Of a DNA stretch of 22,101 nt, positions 9,987 to 20,443 are shown one piece after another (positions within the stretch are counted from its first letter, which is position 1; each line of letters starts with the position of its first letter). Under the pieces are notes generated by a model that saw only the letters and a program-made list of their open reading frames with translations, was not told the origin of the DNA and did not search any database. The DNA comes from Cylindrodendrum hubeiense (taxonomy: Eukaryota > Ascomycota > Sordariomycetes > Hypocreales > Nectriaceae). Location: positions 1 through 22,101 of the forward strand of contig JAANBB010000571.1 of NCBI GenBank assembly GCA_014621425.1, read 5' to 3'. Position numbers and translations under genes: made by a program.

Positions 9987-12174
9987 GTGCTGCCTAGATG
10001 GGTTGGCACAGAACAAGACAAGTCGGCCAGGTCAAGATGCTAGAGATGTGATGCTCGAGCCGTCAATTTTAGTACAGGCTTGCAATATTGGGAGGAATCC
10101 CATAAATCTCATGCTCTTCGTGACATGGCATCTGTGAACGGAGCTTTTTGGCTAATGCCGTACCAAGCCGGCACACGGAAGATGGGGTACCCAATGCCCA
10201 TGTCATTGACATCATAGTGCAGCGCACATCATCTGAAAGTCGCGTGAGAGCAAGTCTTATGCCGACAGCCACTGACAAATTGTCCCAAATTCAGACATTT
10301 TGCAGAACACGGGAACATGTTGATCTTCCTGCCTCGCGCCCAATGCCAGGGTGCGATCGAGATGCCAGCGTCTAAGCAACGGCTGAAGTTGCAGCCACCA
10401 CGCTGTGATCAGCCCTGGCGCGGAATCCTTCCACGCCCAAGGCAGGGTAGTTGTCTGCCTGTCGAAGGGGTGGGGTTACTTCTTTGAAGGTAACATGCAG
10501 TGCGTAAATTCCAGTACTTCGTCGCCTGGCTTATGAACAAGGCTCACGTCATTCGTGAACCTGGTGCGGCTCTAAGTGCGAGTATCTTATTCCCGCGCTG
10601 CGACGACCCTTCATGACTTCATCAAACAAACAGACTCGTTGTTCAAATATTAACGCCGAACATATGTTCATTTTACTTTCATCAAAAAAGCCGCTTATTA
10701 TGCCTAATGTTGGCGGAGTGAGGGGATCCCATCTTTGGTGTTTTGAGGTGCAGTCCCAGGCGGGTAACAGTGGTTCCCCACGTTCTAGAGACTTGGCGAC
10801 CCAGACGTTCATCACCTCAAGACCAGATACAAAGTCGGTTTATCCACTTTGCATCATTAGTGCACTTGCTGTCTTCAAATAAATAGATATGACCCCATGG
10901 ATTCTAGACGGTCTCTCAATCCAGTCGACGCGGTAATGACCGACATTGATTGACCTCGCATCGCACATGTGATTGGGTGGCTTGACAGCATTGTAGGACC
11001 TTGTTCTGCACTTCCATAGCCCCTTTAATCCCACGCCCATGTAGAAACATCTTGGTGCCGAGACAATCCGACAGAAACATTAGGCTGAGGACCAGGCAAT
11101 TGCACATTGTCCAAACTAATCTGGATAACGGCATCTAAGCCACTTTGTATCATTGGTGACACCACAAATCCATAAACGTCTAACAAATCGCATGATAAAG
11201 ACTGAGAACGTGTCCAGTGATTCAATGTCTGTTTGAGAGGAATGAACTAGCTACGTTCTTTGTCATGAAGCACCCGGCCCTGGGTCATTTCCTCAATGAA
11301 ACAGGCGGTAGTTTCGGCTTTCCGTGGCTCACCCTCGATGGCAAGACAGACGAAGTAACAACTGGAGAGGAAATCACACTAGCAAATAGCAGCCAATTCC
11401 AAATACCATACAGCCATATAGTGCACTTCTGAAAGCTACGGCATCATTCATCGTCCGAGATGTCCCGGACTGCGGCTTGCCTACTTCGGCAAGCCGCGGA
11501 CTGGGACTCAGCCTCACAGTGTTTCACCACCCTATTCTAGGGAATCAGTAGGGGGACCTTTGGACGATAAGTCGCAGTTTTAGGTTTGAGGCAAAAAGAT
11601 GTTAGTGATCCTTAATGCATTTCTACGAAATCACGTTCTCGACTCTCAGTGTACAATGACACTAGTGAAATTGCACCTTCTAACTTCCCGAAATGCGGTC
11701 CGAAGCTCGAAGCCGAAACCCATACCCAAACTCAACAACACAACGCCGGTCTAGACTCAGCCCTGCGACACATGGCTGTGGAATGCAGAAGACCCCACGT
11801 GCGACGATAAAGGCTCAAGGGCATTCAAAGTTCAACGTTCATGTAAATTCGTTATGTCGTATCCCGTCCATTGCGTCCCAAGTACCCTTGATCCTACATT
11901 CTCATTCGCTCTAGAATAAATATGCATCCTAGTAACCCCTCTACCTGTTGTATCATTCTTTAAATGGAGTATCTCCGATTCCAACCCGGGCCCAAGAAAC
12001 GAAAATTGGTAAGGAACGTCAACACCATGAAATAGGTGCATAGGGAACAGAGTTTAGCAACTTTCCCTCACTCCCGAGGCCAAGGCCTCAACTCCTTACA
12101 TGATAACATTACCACCGAAACCATCAAGGCAAGCAAGACACGCAAGCCCGCCTTATCTCGCCGAGACAAGTTTC
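9987..12174. other. Gene-poor intergenic region
   Basis: No convincing gene between the transporter promoter and the 3' end of the DUF7514-type gene. Open frames are under 90 codons, many start at non-ATG codons, and none shows recognisable domains or good splice structure. The strongest structure is the hairpin at 11472-11497. I see no terminal inverted repeats or transposase remnant. Confidence 0.6.
11472..11497. repeat. Perfect 10-bp inverted repeat (hairpin)
   Basis: GCGGCTTGCC and its exact complement GGCAAGCCGC flank a 6-nt loop (TACTTC). Two further pairs (T:G, C:G) could extend the stem. The element is flanked by two copies of CGGACTG in the same orientation, about 30 bp apart. It lies in non-coding DNA far from any gene. 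It could be a relic of a small transposon or a protein-binding palindrome; nothing in the sequence decides. Confidence 0.6.
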
Positions 12175-14296
12175 TCATCCCGCGCCGCCCGAGTGCGCAG
12201 GGCGATACGGGCCCCCATCCTCAGCCCCCACGTTGCTCCGCGCCACGCGGGGGCTCGTCCGGGAGTACTCTTCGTAAGTCGGGCCTACTTCCTCCCGTGG
12301 CTGATTTGTGTCGACGAGCAAACTCTGGCGCCTGGAGTTGCCGCCGCCGCCCATGACGGTCCGGGGCGTAGCGTCGCCCGGCGCCCGGCCCTGGTAGAAG
12401 CGGTATTCCTGCTCCCGGTTGCGACGCTCCCCGCTGGAGGTGGTCACGCGGGGGAAGTGCGAAGAGGACGATGAGCTCTGGTGGCTGGGGGAGGACAAGC
12501 CGTAATCTTCAGGCGTGTTGGCGCTGTTGAGGGACGAGACGGAGGAGCGGTAGCGGTTGTTTGATGTTGGGCTTCGGGACTTGTGAGAGTCTCCACGCGG
12601 CGGCGAGGGTTCGGAACGCCGGACACTCCCCTCTGAATTGGCCCGGGGAACAAATCGGCCGGAAGGGTCCTTGCGAGAGGACCCGCGGTCGCCGGACTTG
12701 CTGTAGCTGTCTCGCGACTTAGGGTGATGTCGTGACGAACTCCCTTCGCTCCGGTTTTCGTCAGAGCGACGCCTTCCAGAGTTCTCCTCCCGAGACCGCG
12801 AAGACCGGGACCCCTCCTCGGCACGCGAGTCTTTCCGCGTCGACAGCTCTACAAACCCAACCGACTTGATCCAGCTATGGGCCGCTGTGGTAACAATCTC
12901 GTGGACCTCTCTGTGCCGGGAGGCTGGGAGGAGGTGCCGTGATAACTGCTTGGGTAGCCTCTCTGCTTTGCCATCCTGCAGTGGGCCATCCGCAGCAATG
13001 GGCAGCTCCGCCACGATATAGCTAAGCCGCCTTGCTTCTTGTTCGGGAAATGCTTGGATCAGACGGACCATCCAGTTCTCGAATCCTGAAGGAGTCAAGG
13101 CTGGGATACGCGGTGTCGAGTTCGGGCGACTTTGGACGAGATGATAGCTGCAATGCAGATCCTGGTACAGCCACTCGAGACCGGCGAAGTCTTTCCGATG
13201 ACGGGAGTCGAACATATCTATACCCGTTAGGACTCTTCGTCTTATACAACTTCAAGGCCACAACTCACGCTGGAAAGGGAGGCTCTCAGAGTCGAGCTTG
13301 TATCTGGAGTAGAAGGCGTGGAGTTTATCCGGGGTAACCACCAACGAGTTGGTCGGAGAGTATTCGGCAATCTACCATGGTCAGTTCTCATCCAAGTTAA
13401 TATGCATGTTACTATGCTCTTACCAGGAAATTGGCAATGCCCCTGAGGAACTGCCCAAGCCTGGCCGTAGGCTCTCCCTTGTCGTCAAAGAGCTTTCCCC
13501 ATTTCTTGTCAACCGCCGACAGCGCAGCGTCATTCGCATTCGCGTCAGGCAACTCTAATCGCGGCGGCATCGGTTTAGGACGTCCATGCAAGATGACCGG
13601 TCCCCTGTCCGAGAAGCGCACAGTCGGTCGGGTCTTGGGGCTCGGACACGGCGATTCGAGCGATGGAGGCCCAAGAGCGGAAGGCTTCCTCGAAGATGAA
13701 AAGCCGGAGACCTTGGACGAGGTAGTCTCAGAAACGAGGGACGAGGTCGGACTATAGGTGGAGCCGTTGTTTGAGAGGGATCCCCGGGTAGAGTCATGAG
13801 CCCGACTTCCCGACTCAGCACAGTCGTCCCTGTCGTCTGCTTCGTCCTCGACAGTGGCTTGATAGGCCCCTTTCTGTGAGCTGGTAGACATCTCGATGGA
13901 CATCGATCGGGGACTAGGTCCTGCTTCTGTCGATGGGGTATCCGAAGCGTCAGATAATGCCATCTGGGGGTTTCCGACGACTGCACCCAGCATCAGCCTC
14001 CAATCCATCATGGGGGGGCTGTTATACTCACGCTCTGTCTTGACCTTGACAAGGATCTCATCAAACCACCTCGACTTCTCATCAACAAACACCCCCCGGG
14101 CTATCTCTTCGACTTGCTGCTTCGAGATATCGCTCGCGGAACTCATTCTCTTGGATGCAACACTTCCCTGGCTTTCACTTGTGCCAGATACTGAAGACGC
14201 CGAGCCCTCTCCTCCAAACGGGCCAGCGGTAGGGGTTTTATCAACATCGCTCATCGCCTCGTGCGACCACGGACCCTGCTCATTCGTATGTTGCAT
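12175..14296 (-). CDS. DUF7514-type fungal protein with an RS-rich C-terminal tail
   Basis: Model (minus strand): exons 14296-14032, 13980-13424, 13371-13269 and 13217-12175, giving 655 aa. The first intron (13981-14031, 51 bp) has a consensus GTGAGT donor and CTGAT branch but is in frame and stop-free, so a 672-aa form is also possible. An ATG at 14254 is an alternative start. Residues 1-245 are Ser-rich and disordered. From about 249 to 405 lies a conserved fungal domain (WGKLFDDKGEPTARLGQFLRGI, IAEYSP.NSLVVTPDKL, LYQDLHCSYHLVQ, IPALTPSGFENWM, LPKQLSRHLLP), which I recall as DUF7514; its biochemical role is unknown to me. The C-terminal 230 residues are rich in Arg-Ser and charged residues, resembling SR-type disordered regions, which suggests a nuclear or RNA-associated or phosphoregulated protein. 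That function is inference only. Confidence 0.82.
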
Positions 14297-14455
14297 CTCC
14301 ACGGTCCCTCGGTGGACAAAAACGGCGATGTGTAGTTTCAGCACGCGCGGCGGCTACTCAGCTCTCAGGGGTGCCGCGTAACATGGACACGAGCAGAGGT
14401 TAAGGAAACGTAGTAGCAAAGGGCGCACCACAGAGGGGAAAAGTGCAATACAAAA

Positions 14456-14489
14456 GGGGCGAGGGCGAGGGCGAGGGCGAGGGCGAGGG
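14456..14489 (+). repeat. GAGGGC hexanucleotide tandem repeat with G-quadruplex potential
   Basis: Five perfect GAGGGC units (14461-14490) follow a GGGGC. This gives six G-runs of three or four, separated by CGA loops, a canonical intramolecular G-quadruplex pattern on the plus strand. It lies 160 bp upstream of the ATG at 14296, so the C-rich complement is the non-template strand of that gene, in its promoter or 5' UTR. Confidence 0.85.
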
Positions 14490-15539
14490 CAAAAGCGGAC
14501 ACAGGTGTGCTTTTACGGCGGCGCACGCCTCTCACGCAGACGCAAGGAGAGCTGGCTGGCCACGGCTCCTGGCGGAGGTGGGTTGCGCAGCGGTGATAAC
14601 GCCAAGCTGCCCGCAACGACTATCAGGCGCGCGTGCAGCAGCCGACTCCAGCTTTGGAGGCAGGCCCAGGCTGGGACCAGGACTAGGGGCGCGGGAGGCC
14701 GGAAGCGGGCTGTCGCGGCGATCCGGTAATTGCTGATGGAGCAAGTGGGCAGCGGAGCGGGAGAAGAGGGAAATGCCCTTGTGCGACCGGGCGAGAGCTC
14801 TTCAGCTGGATGATGATGGGCGCGGGCTGTGCAGGAGACGGTATCCCTGCGTGTTGTGCTTAGTGGGCTTGCTGGGTGAGCTTGGTGGGCGTGGTCGGGC
14901 TTCAATGCCGGACGGAGACTTAATTGCGTCCTTGTGTTATCAAGCTGATGCTGGCTGCCGATGGGGTGCGCTAGGGCGCTGATGGATCGGGATATATGTA
15001 TGATGTGACGACGGCGCGGCGGGCGAGTGAGGTTGTGTGTAAGTTGGACGGCATGTGTCGCGACACACTTCAGCTTGTGTAAGTGGGAAAAGCGAATAGT
15101 TGGCTGGTTGCGGGCATCTCCAACTACCTATACAACAACTCCGAACCGTGGCAGTCTGTCACCACGCGCATCGACCCCGACGACACCCTCGAGGGCTCTC
15201 GAGGGCACACTCTAGGACTCACCGGATAATCCAGCCCTCACGACGCCCTCTACAGGACGCTGCCATCGCAGCGCTCAGCTCCCCCAACCCACCACCTCCG
15301 CCTTTCCAGCGCCCTCCCTCGCAGCAATAGGCCATCACCAGACCAACCACCCACGGCTTCGCACCCCTTCACCTTCCCCCCTCATCGGTATCGATTGGGC
15401 CGCAACGCCCACGAGGCAACTGGTTCGCGCCCCGCGATCGCCAATCTCCATCGCCAGTTTGCGCCCTAGCGCGAGGCGCTCGCTCTTATGCGCATGTCGT
15501 GCATCTGGCCAAAGGCGTCTTTCTGCACTCTGGCCGGGC

Positions 15540-15561
15540 GCAGGCCACCCGCAGGCCACCC
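15540..15561. repeat. 11-bp tandem duplication
   Basis: GCAGGCCACCC occurs twice back to back. A short duplication in non-coding DNA, probably slippage; no function implied. Confidence 0.7.
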
Positions 15562-16236
15562 ATCGCGGAAGAGGGACGAGAGAGACAACAAAGGCCCGGA
15601 TCGGGACGGTCCTTTACTCCTTGTGGTGGGTCACAGGCTATGCGAATCAGGCTGTGCGGGACGGGTACGTGATGGAGCGGGAGGTCAAGGGCAGATGGGC
15701 CTAGTAAATTACATGGGCATGTGGGCTCTCGATACAGATCATGTCCATGATGCTGCACAATGAGGCTCTCAGTGGATTGTTGTGTCAATGTGGGCGACAT
15801 GATAGGCGTGTGTTGCACCGTCAGAGCCAAGACCATGTTCATGCGCGTCGTGCTGTACATACAGTAGTGTGTACGGGGTGAGATATGACGATAAAGATAG
15901 TAAATGATTAGCTATTGCTGATGTCCGGCTCTTTCGTGTCCATCGCTGGTGATGCTGCTTGTTGTGCGTGCCCCAACTCCCTCTGCAGGCTGCTGGTGGC
16001 CCCCCTCTTCTTCCTTGTATTTCTTCGTGTCTCCTCGTATTTCCTGTCCCTCTCTCGTCCCTCTCTTAATGCTGATAATAATGGTGACTATGCTATATAC
16101 AAAAGGGAAGAATTAAACGCAAATAATGTACACAGAGTGTCCTCTCATCCAAGGTTAGTAACCAACAAACACCTCGGACCCAACAAACACCCACGCCGCA
16201 CCCTTGTAAAATGATACAGTCTGCCTCCTATACCCA

Positions 16237-16285
16237 ACTCTTTTTCTCTCTTTCTCTCTCGCTCTCTCACCTCTTGTTCTCTCTA
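16237..16285. repeat. Polypyrimidine CT-rich microsatellite just after the DPL1 stop
   Basis: About 49 bp of almost pure C/T on the plus strand, mainly CTCTCT and TTTCT units, running up to the stop codon at 16283. In the minus-strand transcript it becomes a GA-rich tract at the very start of the 3' UTR. Confidence 0.75.
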
Positions 16286-18203
16286 TGCCTTGTACAAAAT
16301 GTCCAAGAAGCCCGTTGCGAGATCTACAACGACGCTCTTGTTAGGCAGGGATCCCGCAACGCCGTACAGCGCCGCCGTATCACCCATGGCCTTGCCCTTG
16401 GGGCCCTTGCCCTCCACGAGGCGAGCGCGCTCCTTCTCGCGCTCGTCCTCGACGACGGCCTCGAGATCTGCAATCAGCCTCTCCCACGCCTTGGTGATAG
16501 GCAGAGTAACAGCGATATGGACAGCCGGTGGGTTCTGCAGCGAGTTAAGGTGCCACCCCTTGTCATTCATACCGTCTGCAATGTCGTAGATGTTGAGGTT
16601 GCGCGCCGTAAAGGACACAACCGACACGAGCGGGTTGCCCAGGATCTCAAGCTCGCCACCTAGTGCTGGGGTGTTGCGTAGCGCTTCGGCAATCTTCTTG
16701 GTCGTGCCCACAATCTGAGTGCACGCATCAATGTACCCGGACTCTCCGATACTCATCAGACTAGCCCAGCATCCAGCGATAAGCGCGCCGGGTCGCGATC
16801 CAGCGATACCGGGGGACGCATACACGCCGCCGGACCAATCGGGAGACACAAAATACTGGTAAGTCCGCAACTCTGCAGAGCGGTAAAGCGCCGTAGAGTT
16901 ACCCTTGGGTGCGAACCCGTACTTATGGGTGTCACAACTGATGCTAGTAACGCCTTTGAGACGGAAATCGAAGAGTTGGGTCTCAAAGCCAGCCTTTTCT
17001 AGGAAAGGAACCATAAAGGAGCCCAGACAGCAGTCGACATGCAGCCAGACGTTCTTGCGGAGTGCCAGCTGGGAGAGAGCGACAATGTCGTCGATAATGC
17101 CGTGGGGAAAGTTGGGCGCGGATCCGACGAGCAGCACCGTGTTGGGGTTGATGAGGCGCGAAACGGCCCGGACATCGACTTGGTAGTTGGGCGCAGGGCA
17201 GGCGACGAGGTGGATCTTGATCTTGAAGTACTGCGAGGCCTTGTGGAACGCCGTGTGTGCTGTCTCGGGAAGGATCCTGAATCGCACGGTCAGCATCGTT
17301 GCATACAGGGGTTCGCGACATGATAACCTACATCTCGGGTTCCGTTACCCCACGCTCGTGGTATGCCCTCTGGCGCGCAGCCAGACACGCCATGAGGATA
17401 CTGTCGGTGCCGCCGCTGGTCGACGTGCCGGCAGCATGAGGTGGCGCATGGAACAGGCTCAACACCATGCTCACAACCTCGGCTTCCATCTTGCGCACAC
17501 CAGGGAACACATCGGGGTGGATGGGATTGGCAACGGTGAACTTGCCAAACGCCTCCGTCTGCAGCTTAATCAGCTCGTCCTCGCCGTGGTATACAGCGCC
17601 CGACACGCAACCATCCTCCCAGCGGATGTGGTCCAGGTTAGCGAGGGCCTCGAGCTCGGCGCGGACGACATCGTGGGGAAGGCCCTCCTTGGGCAGAGTG
17701 AGGTAGCGGGTCTGGTCCTTGCGCACCAGCTTGTCCGACAGCTTCGCGATGCTCTCCTTGACCTGCTTCTGGACCGTGCCACGCACGCCGGGTGCCCGCA
17801 GGAAGTAGCCGTAGAGGATGCGGTGGATGTTGGTGTAGAGCTCGGCGATAGAGCCGATGATGCCGCGGCCCTTCAGCTGCCAAAATGCGCGGCGCGTCCA
17901 TCGCAGGACGAAGAGGAAGAATATGATATTTCGGAGTCTGCCGTAAGTGAAATTGCAACTGTCAGCTCTCAATACGCCCAGAAGAAGGTGCGGGGCGGTT
18001 GCAGTGGCTGTGGGGGGGGAGCAATCGCCATCATGGGAGATCGTCAAAGGTTGTCATGGAGCTCCAATGCGACGGGACGGCAGAAGCGATGCGACGACTT
18101 ACAGATCCAGATTGAGCAGCGACCAAGAGAAATCGTGCCGCCGGCGCTTGACGGACTCGAAGCCGACGCGCAGGCTAGCGGGCAGACGTGAGGATCCCGG
18201 CAT
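16283..18203 (-). CDS. DPL1: Sphingosine-1-phosphate / dihydrosphingosine-1-phosphate lyase
   Basis: Model (minus strand): exons 18203-18103, 17937-17332 and 17276-16283, joined by introns of 165 and 55 bp, giving 566 aa, close to the human (568) and yeast (589) enzymes. A hydrophobic stretch (LLRNIIFFLFVL, about 33-45) fits the single ER membrane anchor with a cytosolic catalytic domain. Family sequence includes HPDVFPGVRKMEAEVVSM, GTSTSGGTDSI, EPEMILPETAHTAF (rebuilt across intron 2), HVDCCLGSF with PLP-contacting D317, and SCDTHKYGFAPKG with K354 as the Schiff-base lysine. The enzyme splits phosphorylated long-chain bases into a fatty aldehyde and phosphoethanolamine, the exit step of sphingolipid breakdown. 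All catalytic motifs are intact, so it should be active. No sphingolipid gene is adjacent. A GA-rich tract opens its 3' UTR. Confidence 0.95.
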
Positions 18204-18950
18204 GGTGGTGGTGTACAGGAGCAAAGCGAGTGGCGATGTGTTGTCGAAGTCGAAGCTCAAATCCACGACGTCGAAACCAGAGCGATGCGGACTATGTTTA
18301 TGATTCCGCGGGGGGGATGGACGCTACTTGATTATTTTTTTAGCGGGGCCCATTGCCGCTATCCGGGGGTCCATCACATGCAGCAGCGACACCCTGGCGG
18401 CGAACCCCTCAAGCCTACAGCCGAGTGCCACCCACCAAATGGTCCCCGAGCTGCAGCGGTTCAGACGCTGGAACGGCCCCCCGGGGACCATGCGTAACGC
18501 GGTGGCGGCCGCTAGGGCCAAACGCAGCGCACTACAGCGGACGAGCCACGCAAAGGGAACGCATTTCCCAAGCCCTCGGCGAGAACCCCTGCCATCAGCC
18601 TGTCATTGTACATGAGAGCCTCCACTTGCAGAGTGCCACATCTGGTGATGCTGGTATCTGTGCGCCCTCTGAGGGAAGTCGACGGTCCAGAGCTACTGAA
18701 CGGTTACCCGTTTGGGGTTCACCGCCGGCGCCCCAACCGACTTCGTGTTCGTTATGATCGGTGGGAATTGGGGCGGCAAGAAGACGGGTCCCGCGGGGGC
18801 GCTCTCTAGCATCATCCGTCGCGAAGGGTTCCGGGCCGTCAAGCCAAAAGCCACTGATGCGTCGACGTTATACGGAGTGCTCGATGTATGGATCGCTTCA
18901 GGTGGACCGTCGTGGGTCAGGGTTTCGCCGCGATGGGTGATGGCTGATGG

Positions 18951-18980
18951 GGCTTGCCTGTGGGCTTGCCTGTGGGCTTG
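18951..18980. repeat. 12-bp tandem repeat, 2.5 copies
   Basis: The unit GGCTTGCCTGTG is repeated perfectly 2.5 times in intergenic DNA. Likely replication slippage. Confidence 0.75.
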
Positions 18981-19238
18981 ACAGGGATTGGAAACTGGGA
19001 ACTGCAACCAGGACCTTTGATGATATCACGATGTCAAATGTCGAGATCTATGTCTAGAGTGCTGTATACAGACTGTAGATTACTGGCTAGTGATGAGCCC
19101 GTCTTGTCGTAAACAGAGGTCGGTGATGACGACGAATTAACACCATCGTCGTAACTCTATCCAAGGTGCTCGCTCTCCCTCGCCGATCGCTTACCACTGC
19201 ACTGCCTTGATGGTCGGTAGTCAAATCACCCATGAGAC

Positions 19239-19652
19239 ATGCTGCACGAATACGTCGAGCACATCCCTAACTGGGCGATCGAACACGGCGGCTCGGCATT
19301 TATCCCTCAAACTCCGACTCCGTCCCAGTACGTACCACTCTCGACGGGCTTTGCTCAGCCAATAGGAGCCGCTCCCAAACTCCGATGTGATCCTCAAATG
19401 GTGACGCATATCTCTGCAAGCACCAAGCGAGCTGCAAACGGTGGGTACTACCCTGGGGGAGCCGACCAGGCTACTCTAAATGGAATAGGTAAATTTGCAC
19501 CTTTCCTGTGTTTTGATAGGCCGCGTCTACGTTGATTTATCATTATCCTAGGCGAGTGTCTCGTGGGGTATTACAGATGGCTCTGCTCCCTGTCATTGAC
19601 CAGGGCGTTCCACAGGGAGTCAATATCGGGCTGCCACGAGGTCACCTAAACT
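19239..19652 (+). CDS. Very weak candidate two-exon small ORF
   Basis: An ATG at 19239 opens a frame reading MLHEYVEHIPNWAIEHGG and containing GGYYPGGADQATLNGIG, with unremarkable, protein-like composition. A GTAAAT near 19488 and a CCTAG near 19552 could splice out about 63 bp and extend the frame by about 30 residues (ECLVGYYRWLCSL) to TAA near 19652. I do not recognise a family, the 3' frame is short, and the flanking DNA looks non-coding. It may be a chance frame or a gene relic. Confidence 0.2.
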
Positions 19653-20337
19653 CCCATCAATCTGATCCTAACATGAGGTTTGGGTTAAATGGCCTAGAAC
19701 ATGTGGTGCCATCCGTGCTCGCCAAACAGCCGTGTAGTCGAACGTTGATGAGTGTTTGGATAAGGGTTGATGCGACGTTACCTGTCTTGGTAAATATGGC
19801 GCCGGAGGTGTTGTCCCACACTTGAAGCGACAGACGTAGGGAGATTCCTTGGCCACGGATGCGTTTCAGAAAAGGAAGCTAAAAGCAAACAATTGAAATG
19901 AAAGCTAATACACTACTTGGAAGTAATCTTACAGAATTGTAGGCTAGACTGAGGTAATCGTAAAATACCATGTAATCTAAACGAGTCTTCCCAACTACAC
20001 CATCCAAGCGTTCACTAACTTCTCGCCCAGCATCATTAAACTGGCGACGCAAAAACGTGACCGAGTCGGGACTCTATATATCCACTAAAATTGGAATGAA
20101 GCTACTCATTGATGTTGCGGTGTAACTGCAGACGCCTTTCTTGGCGACAGCCGATCACCAAACTTGCCGCGCTCTTGAAGTGGTATCCCTGCTCCGCCTG
20201 GCGCGACTATTATTGTAGGGGATGTCCCACCATCTTCGCTATTGCAGATAAGTTCCAATGGACGAGAAAATGGATGGCTTCGTGATTGTGATGTCGTTTT
20301 ACATTGTGCCCACGTTACAGATCCTGCTAGAATTTAC

Positions 20338-20443
20338 CTTGGAGCAGATGGTCATTCAAGACCTCGAGCATCTCAACACCAGCCAGAATGCACATAGCCC
20401 AATCATAGTAATTGTCTGATAGCTGATCATGTGGATGCGATTC
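20338..20443 (-). pseudogene. Possible exon relic
   Basis: The minus strand encodes 35 stop-free residues with protein-like character (DNYYDWAMCILAGVEMLEVLN in the middle), ending exactly at a GTAAAT donor-like site at 20337. Just upstream, in another frame, is LIREALRLLRIA, as if one helical coding region had been broken by a frameshift. I cannot name the family. A plus-strand frame of 53 codons (20258-20419) overlaps it. Weak evidence. Confidence 0.2.

Larger units (their letters stand above)
14297..16282. other. GC-rich intergenic region between the DUF7514-type gene and DPL1
   Basis: No supported gene. The many open frames on both strands reflect GC-rich, stop-poor DNA and lack domains. 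The region holds the promoter of the 12175-14296 gene, the hexanucleotide repeat, an 11-bp tandem duplication at 15540-15561 and pyrimidine-rich stretches near 16008-16065. Confidence 0.55.

Noticed and set aside
10549..10812. 87-codon minus-strand frame starting at an ATG at 10812
   Set aside because: No recognisable motif, low-quality composition, no introns or conserved context; treated as random.
13896..14381. 161-codon plus-strand frame antisense to the DUF7514-type gene
   Set aside because: It is a mirror of a serine-rich coding exon. The minus strand has the conserved domain and splice sites, the plus strand has none.
14365..14616. Minus-strand frame with an LALALALALALA stretch resembling a signal peptide
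   Set aside because: The Leu-Ala run is only the translation of the GAGGGC microsatellite (GEGEGE on the other strand). The rest of the frame has no domain or good start context.
17187..18191. 334-codon plus-strand frame opposite the sphingosine-phosphate lyase
   Set aside because: Long only because of GC-rich codons on the real strand. It crosses both lyase introns and has no recognisable domain.
18712..18981. 89-codon plus-strand frame in the region upstream of the lyase
   Set aside because: Begins at TTG, ends within a 12-bp tandem repeat, and shows no domain.
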